15,873 bases of DNA, taken from NCBI GenBank assembly GCA_001970855.1, contig LSSN01004156.1, positions 1-15,873 on the forward strand, written 5' to 3'. The stretch is from Smittium culicis (Eukaryota; Kickxellomycota; Harpellomycetes; Harpellales; Legeriomycetaceae). Below, one piece after another: positions 9,121-15,873 of this stretch (the first letter of the stretch is position 1; each line of letters begins with the position of its first letter). A program made the translations under genes and the position numbers. Under the pieces are notes generated by a model, which worked only from the letters and a program-made list of their open reading frames with translations, had not been told where the DNA came from and did not search any database.

Positions 9121-10089
9121 CACATATTGCGTACTTTGGATTTAAAGCATCAACACATTAATTTAACATAAACCTTAAGAGTTTTTTCCCCTATATCAGC
9201 TGTATATATAATTAGTTTGCTGCTAGCAATTATTTATAACTCCACATACTTTACATTAGCTGGTCCATGATATCCATTTAACTTTAAACATTTTTGAGTT
9301 AGTTTTGGGCTAAACTCGTGTTTACTTGAACATATAAAGCCTCAAATTATTTTCAATAAGGATCAACTATCTAGAGTATTAAATACAATGCACAGTTAAG
9401 ACCTTCATTACTAGTTTAAATTATTATTTTTTTGATAGTTTAAATTATTGATTTAACATCAACTGAATATAATTAATCTTATTATCAGCTAAAACTGACC
9501 AACCAATACATGATTTTCAGATAGCCCAATTATAAGCTGGTCCAATTATCATCGATATATGATTTTACATGGAACAATACTCTGATTATTGGATAACTTT
9601 AATAATTTAAGTAAAAAATTAAGCTCTATACATTCATTGGCCAAATTATAAATCTTAATTTATCAATTGCGTGGATAATTGGTCAGATCTGATATCATTT
9701 TATTCATTTTTTGGAATTTCTTACTGTATAAAAAATTTAAAATTTTGATATTTTTTTGATGATTATTAGATAGCTTTTTAGTCCAAAAAAAATTTATTAA
9801 CTTTATTTTATTCTTTATTTATTATTCCGATTTCTTCGATCATCAACTCCAGTAATTCGAGTTAACTTTTGGATAAACGATAATTGGATTATTTTATCCG
9901 AATTTTATCTTTTTAAAAGTTTTAAAACGGTTATTTACAGCTCGATAACGATTCAAATAATCTGATAATCGATACAATTTCAAAGTTTGTTTAAGAAATT
10001 AAATTTTTAGGAAGCTCCCCGAATCAAGTGTGCTATATATAACTGTACAATAATTACCCTTTTTAAACAAATTAAATATCTTACTCAAA
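9121..10089. other. intergenic upstream of uL14m with clustered CCAAT boxes
   Basis: No gene supported. CCAAT occurs at 9503-9507, 9526-9530 and 9542-9546, and the reverse ATTGG at 9588-9592, 9636-9640, 9678-9682 and 9883-9887, seven boxes in 385 bp. A TATATAT stretch at 10034-10040 lies 50 bp upstream of the ATG. CCAAT boxes are bound by the HAP/CBC complex in fungi, which controls respiratory genes; a role here is inference. Confidence 0.5.
10034..10040 (+). promoter_or_regulatory. candidate TATA element of the uL14m gene
   Basis: TATATAT about 50 bp upstream of the start codon in an otherwise non-alternating stretch (TGCTATATATAACTG). Similar words occur by chance in this AT-rich DNA, so confidence is low. 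Confidence 0.3.
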
Positions 10090-10476
10090 ATGATTCAAAT
10101 GAAATCACGTCTGTTTGTCATCGACAATTCGGGTGCACTGATTGTCGAGTGTATCAAGGTCCTAAGAAATGCCAAATGGGCGAGCACCGGTGATGAAATC
10201 GTTGTTTCGGTCAAAAATGCACGCCCAATAGCTGACGGAACAACTGTTTCAGCAAACAGAATCAAGAAAGGTGATGTGAGACGCGCCTTGATTGTAAGAA
10301 CCAAGAAAGAGATCCGCCGCCCTGATGGCCGTTTTGTCCGTTTCGACGATAACGCTTGCGTCTTGATTAACAGCCAAAAACAGCCCATTGGAAGCAGAAT
10401 TTTGAGTCTAGTATCTAGAGAACTCAGAGAAAAGAACTGGGTTAAAGTTGTCTCACTTGCCCCAAAAGTTATCTAA
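10090..10476 (+). CDS. mitochondrial large-subunit ribosomal protein uL14m
   Basis: A single-exon gene of 128 codons encoding a bacterial-type L14, close to the bacterial length of about 122. It binds 23S-type rRNA at the subunit interface, here in the mitochondrial ribosome. Diagnostic features are the MIQ start, DNSGA (12-16), KKGDV (59-63), VRTKK then RRPDG (69-80), [10 protein letters not shown] (85-94), QPIG and the end SLAPKVI. The cytosolic eukaryotic uL14 differs in having a longer N-terminus and no RRPDG, so this is the organellar copy. The start aligns with bacterial L14, leaving no cleavable presequence; import would rely on the basic, internal signal, as for other short fungal mitoribosomal proteins. 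A 6-residue insertion-like loop lies around 48-55. It converges on Swd1. Confidence 0.93.
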   Translation: MIQMKSRLFVIDNSGALIVECIKVLRNAKWASTGDEIVVSVKNARPIADGTTVSANRIKKGDVRRALIVRTKKEIRRPDGRFVRFDDNACVLINSQKQPIGSRILSLVSRELREKNWVKVVSLAPKVI

Positions 10477-10816
10477 ATTATTCCCTTAGTCCTTATCTTT
10501 TCTTATTATTTTGTTTTAAATCTACCTTCTCTTCCACTCGCCTCCTTACTTATCTTCTACGCTTCTCTTTGGCCTTTTATGGCTATCACAAATTTACTTT
10601 CTCTTAGAAGAACACTACCCTACTTCTATATCCTTTAATAAGCATTTTCTAACCTAATTAATAAATAAAATTCCTAGAGTTGTCTAAACTCATTTATTAG
10701 CTACTATGTTATACTGGATTTAAATTTATACATTTTAACTTAATCCACAATCAAATATAATATAACTCTAAAAATTATAATTAAACTAGGTTAAACTATA
10801 TTAAAAGCGAATGGTA
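10477..10816. other. shared 3' region of convergent uL14m and Swd1 genes
   Basis: The first 100 bases are pyrimidine-rich (10477-10580). Overlapping AATAAA hexamers at 10660-10665 and 10664-10669 are likely poly(A) signals of uL14m. On the minus strand an AATAAA (plus-strand TTTATT, 10693-10698) could serve Swd1, so the two transcripts probably end within about 100 bp of each other or overlap. Confidence 0.5.
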
Positions 10817-12875
10817 TTAAAAGTTTATAGGGGGATAAAAGAATTTTTGTTCCGCAATTTTCCCAAACTCGAGTCCATGTAGCGGCTCAACAGTTTCAAT
10901 ATCAACCACTTCTGTCTCTGAATCGCTTGATTGTGCCTCCTTTTTCGTTTTAGCTGGCTTTTTGTCAAACTCGTCTTCTGGCTCCTCATATATTATGTTC
11001 GTGTCTATTTCTTTAAAGCTTTTATTAAACGCTCCCCAGTTCTGCTGTGGCGTTCTCGTCCATATATACACAAGCCCAAAATTTGATATAGATGCTATAA
11101 TTGGTCGAAAAGGATGGACCTATAAATTAGAAAAATTAAAATTGAAGATTTATTATACTTGTTTAATTATTCCTAAAATTTTAAAAAGAATAAATAAATT
11201 GATATTTGTTTATATCATTTCAGTATTGTACTTTATCTATAAAAAAAAAAAGTATAAACGATACTAAAGATCTATAAGATAATTAATCAATAGAATAAGG
11301 CACCAAAAAAGATTGTAATTACCGAAAAATCTAGCAATAGCTCACTAGGTCCTGTTAGTATTTTATCGAGCCTAGATGTAAATTTATCCCAGATAAATAT
11401 ATTGTGCTCTGCTTTATGGTAGCTCGCAGCTATAACGTGGTCCCCGTTGCTACTGAAATGAGCACAGGACCAACTCGTTCTATTAATTGTATCCTGTAGT
11501 TTGATACCTACCACAATTTCGAATTCTACGTTTTGATCAGCATCAACTGAGTTTTTTATTTGAAAAACTCGAAGGATTCTATCATTACAATTCAGCACTA
11601 TTTCGCTATTTAATTTTAATTATAAACCATTAGTTATTTTGGTGTTACGCTCAGAGGAAATGTTTAAATTAAATTAAATTCCACAGCGCTTAATGAATGA
11701 TTATAATTTTTACTATTATTTATAGCATAGCAAAGAATATACTCATTCAAATAATAAAAATAAGAAAAATAGGTACTTTGTGAGATTATGAATCGATATG
11801 CTTTTGATGCTGCTAGTACATACTCGCTTTTCAAAAACTAATATCCCTGTTTTAGTCTCTATAACATACAAGTACCCGTTTGATGAGCCCATATATAAGT
11901 AATCTCCCATTTTTTCGAATACAAAACACGACCCAGAAACCGGTCTATATAAAAAATATATGAAAATAGTTGTATAAAATATTCCAAATGATAAATTAGA
12001 TATGATTGAAAAGTTATTTGTCTAAAGATATCAATATTATTAAAGGATAAGTATTCAATACGCTTTTTGTTCTGATCCTTGCTTCCATTTAGATAGATAT
12101 GTCGAAGTCTCTGGCTGACCTTGGCTATTTGAGCTATCAATATTGATGAAAATAGGTTGCTGTTTATCGGCGCAAACAAAAACGAGGTTACTTTTTGTTT
12201 TTTTTTATTGTTTTTATATAAATTCAAAAGGTAAGTATAGTTAGATTTATCTCTATAATATGGAACAATTTCTAGTAAATTATATTTGAAATTTATTTAT
12301 GTTTAGATTACTTGGAGTTGGGGGCGAAGCCAGTGTGATTAATTTTGCTGCTGAACTCATGTATGCAGGAAACTAAATCAGTGCGTAAATCGAAAAGTAT
12401 TACTTGGCCTTCGTCATTTCCTGCCACTATAAACTCGCTCGTATCGGACCAGCTAAAATGAAATAATTATTGTTATATAAAAAGGATTTCTGTGTCAGGA
12501 ATAAATATAGTGGTGTGTAAAATCGTAATCGTTAAAATACCATATTGAATTTAAGCTACTGCTGTTATAAGATAGCTTTCTGATTAAGGATAAAGAATAA
12601 AAGTCCCAAACATAGCAGTATCCATCTGATCTGGCAGTTGCCAGCATCGTTCCCATTTTGTTAAAGCTACATAAAACTGAATAGTCGTCATCTAAAACCG
12701 CTTCAATATATTCGGGGTATTCTGGCTCAAAAGGATCTTTTTTGGAAATATATTTATATATTATCGGAATTAATTACATAACGAAGTGTGTAGATTGGCT
12801 GTAGTCAAGCTAGTATGTGAAAAATATAGGTTATTTGACGGCTAAAGATGACTTACTAAGCAGCTCTCGATTCAT
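10817..12875 (-). CDS. COMPASS subunit Swd1/RbBP5-like WD40 protein, seven exons
   Basis: Rebuilt from the minus strand: exons 12875-12857, 12736-12541, 12452-12312, 12252-12064 (or 12062), 11944-11777 (or from 11942), 11605-11323 and 11119-10817, giving 432 residues, close to the roughly 430 of yeast Swd1. It starts MNRELLNPFEPEYP like family members (MNLxLLDPF). WD-type strands follow: VWDF (49-52), SICWS, VILFDLR, NGYLYVIET, DRILRVF, NIFIWDK and LVYIWT (348-353). After the propeller come NWGAF, the acidic YEEPEDEFD (376-384) and an FFYPPI tail, all typical of RbBP5/Swd1. The protein scaffolds the Set1/MLL complex that methylates histone H3 Lys4. Five introns are GT-AG and in phase; intron 4 is not and is discussed separately. 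The middle (about 119-182) is the least certain part of the model. Confidence 0.85.
11945..12063 (-). other. Swd1 intron 4 with unresolved, possibly non-canonical boundaries
   Basis: Exon 4 ends in a run AAAAAGCGTATTG and exon 5 must be read from CCG GTT TCT to give the Swd1 text PVSGSCFVFEK. Using the only nearby GT (12061-12060) leaves phase 1, while the only nearby acceptor TATATAG (ends 11945) needs phase 2. A GC-AG intron (12063-11945) or a GT-AC intron (12061-11943) both restore the frame and encode the same NKKP junction. A sequencing error or an undetected micro-exon would also explain it. Confidence 0.5.
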
Positions 12876-13458
12876 TATTATTTTATATAATTTATACTAA
12901 ATTCAAATACACAAACAGAAAAAATAAAATGAAATGAAAATGTAAAAAAATATAGAATAAGAAAACATCAAATTACTAAAATGTTTACGATAATTTAATA
13001 TTGTGTTTAATTTGAATTTTTTTTAAGCGATTAATAAGATTTTTTTTCTTTTATTGCATAAAAATTTTTAGATTTTTAGCTTTTCATTTGTATTAAATTA
13101 TCTGTCGCAAGTTCAACTGAAAAATTATTTATTGTCGAAATAAAATTTTTATAATAATGAAGTGATATATGGAATAAAAGTTGTTGAAAAGTATAAACAA
13201 ACAAGCTTTTAGTATAAAATAATGTTTAAATTCGAAAATCATTGCGAAACCTGCAAGAAAACAGATACTTGATCATTTTTTATAAAAAATTCAAGCTTTA
13301 ATATAAAATAAAGTGTAGTAGAAAATCTTGAGTTCAGGATTAAATAGAAATTTGAAAAAAAATATTAAATAATATACATCAGAATATAAATGCCAAAATC
13401 AATAATAAACGAAGATTAAAAGTTTTGAGTCATAATAAAATACGCCGCTAAAAAGTTT
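12876..13458. other. intergenic between Swd1 and Ndc80
   Basis: About 580 bp between the Swd1 start and the Ndc80 stop, both transcribed leftward. It must hold the Swd1 promoter and the Ndc80 terminator. Very AT-rich, no coding frame, RNA gene or dispersed repeat was recognised. Confidence 0.55.
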
Positions 13459-15766
13459 TTAGTCCATAAAAATAATTTTTGCAGAATCGGCGAGTCTTGT
13501 GCGGACATAGTTTTGCATTTTCAGGACCTCATCGAGAGAATCAACTAATTCTCGGGATAAAATATCTTCGTACTGTGCAGCAGTTCTTTTGATATATTCA
13601 AGGTTAGTTTTGCAAACTACAAACGATTCTTTCGCCTGTTGCTCGGTGTCACCTATAGACAATTCTAAAATTTGAATTTCGTTTTCGAGGCTGTTGATTT
13701 CTAGCGACGGGATCTTCGATTGCTCAATAATAGTTGATCTGAGAAATTCTGCATCTTTCTGCAGTCTGTCGCATTTTTTTGTCAACTCATCTATTTTTTC
13801 TGTTATCTCGTGCCTGATATCTTCGAGTTTAATGTTTTCTTCGCTAATTTCAAACGTTGCTGCGCTAAGCAAGTTGGAATTAAATAGAACTAATTCTCTT
13901 ACTTTTCCAAGATTTTTTTCTAGTTCTGGTTTTAGCGGTGGCTGGACTATTTGGCTTGGGTCGTTTGAGTTTAAGTTTACCCTAATACGAATATCACTTG
14001 CCATAATATCATTGCTGGCCAAATTGTTTGGAACTCTAGTTGGAATAGCATTAATATCAGAAATCATTGAAAAGTCTATTTGGCTAACTGATTCGTTGTA
14101 TTTGATATCTACGCTTTCAATTGTGTCCAAAAATTTCTGAATATCAGTTTCTTTCATCCACACTTCTTTTTGTTTTTCTGCTAAAATCTGCTGATGTTCA
14201 TCTAAACTTGCACTCAGTCTCATTTTTTCAGAATTCATTTGACCAACTTCAACAATAGATATCTTTTGTTCGTTTAGTATAGCATTTACGTTTTCGATTT
14301 CTTGGTCTAAAATTTTATTATCTGATTCTAAAAGTTCGTTATTCCTGTCCAAATATTCAATTTTTTCTCCTGTCTTTGAAATAAGCAGTTCCAGTTTTTT
14401 TTTGTATGCTCCAAGAAGGTCCATGTCCTTTTCAAGCGCTATCTGTTGCTCTTCTTCTATTTGAAGTGGCGATTTGTGGTTTTCTAGCTGCGCTAGCTCA
14501 TCTTGCAGTTCACCCAACTCTGCTTCTAGCTTAGAATTTTCATCGCTTGCTATTTGACTTTTTTGTAGAAATTGAATCTCTAAATTTTGCTCAATTTCAG
14601 CAGGCTCATCGTTCCCATTGAGCCATATTGGATAAGCATTTATTAAATATTCATAAAATACTTTATCTTCAAACCTTACTGAGTTTGATGCCATGCTTTC
14701 ATTACCGCCGCCCATCATGTTATCATTTTCTATTTTGTCAACTAGAAGGTTTAATTCGGTTAGCCATACCAAAAATGCCAATACTTCAGGCCATGAACTA
14801 ACACTCGCTGGGTTTCTTAATTTAGATTTGGATAGATTTTCAAGATATGGATACTTTATATTTTTTAGAATGCTGTATATATCATCCTCAAATTTCCTTC
14901 CAAAAGTATAGAATGGATCAAGTCTTGCATATAAAAATTTGAAACAGTCTTCAATAAACCTTCCTGTATGCGCATCTAAATTAATTTCTTTAGGGAAGCG
15001 GCGGTGTGTCAGGTATTCAGATACTTTTTGCTTGGCCATAATCATAAACTCTTTTGATTTAATTGGTCTGGGATCATCTACTACTTTTGAGTTGCGAGAT
15101 ACAGTGTTTAGTAATCCAGCACCCAATGTAGTCCTCCTAGTCGTTTCGAATATGTTACCTCCTCTAATTATAGAGATTAAATTCATATTAATATAAATTG
15201 CTTTTCTGAATAATATTGAAATCAAAAATTTATACATATTTGCTATTTAATGCTCATGATTTGATTAAAGACTCAATATTGTATAGAAAACTTCCAATTG
15301 AGTTAAGAAAATTGAAAAGATATGAAATTTTTATTTATGATTATAAAAATGAAGTTGAACTTTACTTGAACTGATTTCCAGATGGGGTTTGAGTCATTAG
15401 CCTTGGGTTTTTTTTTTGAATAATAGTGCTTGGACCATAACCACTTGTATCTAAGTTGTTTGATCCTACTCCATAAGCTTTTCTGTCCATGGGGGTTGAC
15501 CTTAGAGCTTCGACTCTGCTCAGATTAGCAGAAGAATTATTGCTATATAATCCTTGGTCAGCACTATTGGACGAATTGAAGTTTGACATGAACCCTTGTG
15601 GGGCCATTGACATCCTAGCATTTCTTATATTAGCTAGTCTGCTTTGATCATTTGAAGAAAATCTGTTTATAGTTGGCGGTAAATTTGAGTATTGAGGATT
15701 TCCGATATTCGAATTTCTGTTTATTTGACCAAACTGGCCAATATTTGTTTTGCGCCGCTGATCCAT
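13459..15766 (-). CDS. ndc80: kinetochore protein Ndc80 (Hec1), two exons
   Basis: Exon 1 is 15766-15366 and exon 2 is best placed at 15163-13459, giving 701 residues. Residues 1 to about 160 are a Ser/Asn/Arg-rich disordered tail starting MDQRRKT, as in other Ndc80 proteins, where Aurora B phosphorylates it to weaken microtubule binding. Residues about 163-279 are the calponin-homology domain, with the hallmarks DDPRPIK, LDPFYTFGRKFEDDI, IKYPYL and SWPEVLAFLVWL. From about 324 to the end the protein is coiled coil (E/K/Q/L-rich), interrupted by a proline-containing stretch at about 494-549. The coiled coil pairs with Nuf2 and its end joins Spc24/Spc25. Ndc80 couples kinetochores to spindle microtubules. 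Length is normal (about 640-690 in yeasts and animals). A second in-phase acceptor would add 14 residues. Confidence 0.93.
15164..15365 (-). other. intron of the Ndc80 gene
   Basis: A 202-nt phase-2 intron with donor CAA/GTAAAG and acceptor ATAATTAG/AGG. Without splicing, exon 1 stops at TAA right at the donor. An alternative acceptor TTATTCAG, with exon 2 from 15205, is in the same phase but would insert the hydrophobic KAIYINMNLISIIR into the disordered tail, so the downstream acceptor is preferred. Confidence 0.75.
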
Positions 15767-15873
15767 TTATCTAGACGAAAAGTAAATTTTGAATTGCTAT
15801 AATATTTTAAATTTTCTACTGCTGCTGTAAATTTGTGTTGAAAGTTTAAATAAACTATTTTTGAGTATAAAAG
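15767..15873 (-). promoter_or_regulatory. 5' leader and promoter region of Ndc80
   Basis: The 107 bases upstream of the Ndc80 ATG up to the window edge. On the minus strand the ATG follows TCTAGATAA. No clear TATA box or other motif can be assigned; the upstream limit of the promoter lies outside the window. Confidence 0.4.

Noticed and set aside
9484..9693. Possible 210-bp element bounded by ATCAG...GACCAA and TTGGTCAGATCTGAT
   Set aside because: The inverted match is short and gapped, there is no target duplication and no second copy in the window.
10095..10388. 97-codon minus-strand frame opposite uL14m
   Set aside because: Shadow of a clearly conserved ribosomal protein gene.
12042..12050. 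TTATCCTTT resembling a U12-type 5' splice site in Swd1 intron 4
   Set aside because: The first base is T rather than A or G, no TCCTTAAC-like branch site is present before the acceptor, and the resulting phase does not fit.
11859..12227. Continuous 122-codon frame as one separate gene
   Set aside because: Its first half is Swd1 exon 4, but its second half reads intron 4 and exon 5 in the wrong frame; the correct frame of exon 5 gives a WD40 strand.
13694..14140. 148-codon plus-strand frame antisense to Ndc80
   Set aside because: Serine/leucine/isoleucine-rich shadow of the coiled-coil codons; Ndc80 on the minus strand is certain.
1..15873. CRISPR arrays, bacterial operons, rRNA or tRNA genes
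   Set aside because: No regular spaced repeats, no ribosome binding sites or operon spacing, and no cloverleaf arms with a GTTCRA-type loop were seen; introns show the DNA is eukaryotic.

Overview
The window looks like nuclear DNA of an AT-rich, intron-bearing eukaryote, most likely an early-diverging fungus. The intergenic DNA is very AT-rich with many homopolymer runs. Coding sequence stands out by higher GC. Introns are short (59-213 nt) and AT-rich, mostly GT-AG. The proteins are typical fungal/opisthokont ones: a PKA catalytic subunit, a COMPASS subunit (Swd1/RbBP5), the kinetochore protein Ndc80, and a nuclear gene for the bacterial-type mitochondrial ribosomal protein uL14m. Nuclear uL14m implies a respiring mitochondrion with ribosomes, which argues against anaerobic chytrids. 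A Kickxellomycotina/Harpellales-like fungus would fit, but that is a guess from composition and gene content.

Layout. 1-1442: AT-rich intergenic DNA, with perhaps the last codons of a gene at the very left edge. 1443-1796 (+): small secreted Gly/Cys-rich protein of unknown function. 1797-3630: intergenic. 3631-4038 (+): cytidine deaminase. 4429-6159 (-): PKA catalytic subunit, two exons, with a long N-terminal extension. 6160-10089: a 3.9-kb gene-free stretch holding four copies of a 189-bp element with CCC...GGG ends and TTAA target sites (piggyBac-type MITE), two in each orientation. 10090-10476 (+): mitochondrial uL14m. 10817-12875 (-): Swd1/RbBP5, reconstructed here as seven exons. 13459-15766 (-): Ndc80, two exons.

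The genes form no operon-like unit and serve separate housekeeping roles: pyrimidine salvage, cAMP signalling, mitochondrial translation, histone H3K4 methylation and chromosome segregation. CDA/PKA and uL14m/Swd1 are convergent pairs with short shared 3' regions. The least explained items are the MITE cluster, the secreted Cys/Gly-rich protein, and Swd1 intron 4, whose boundaries cannot be made both GT-AG and in phase.
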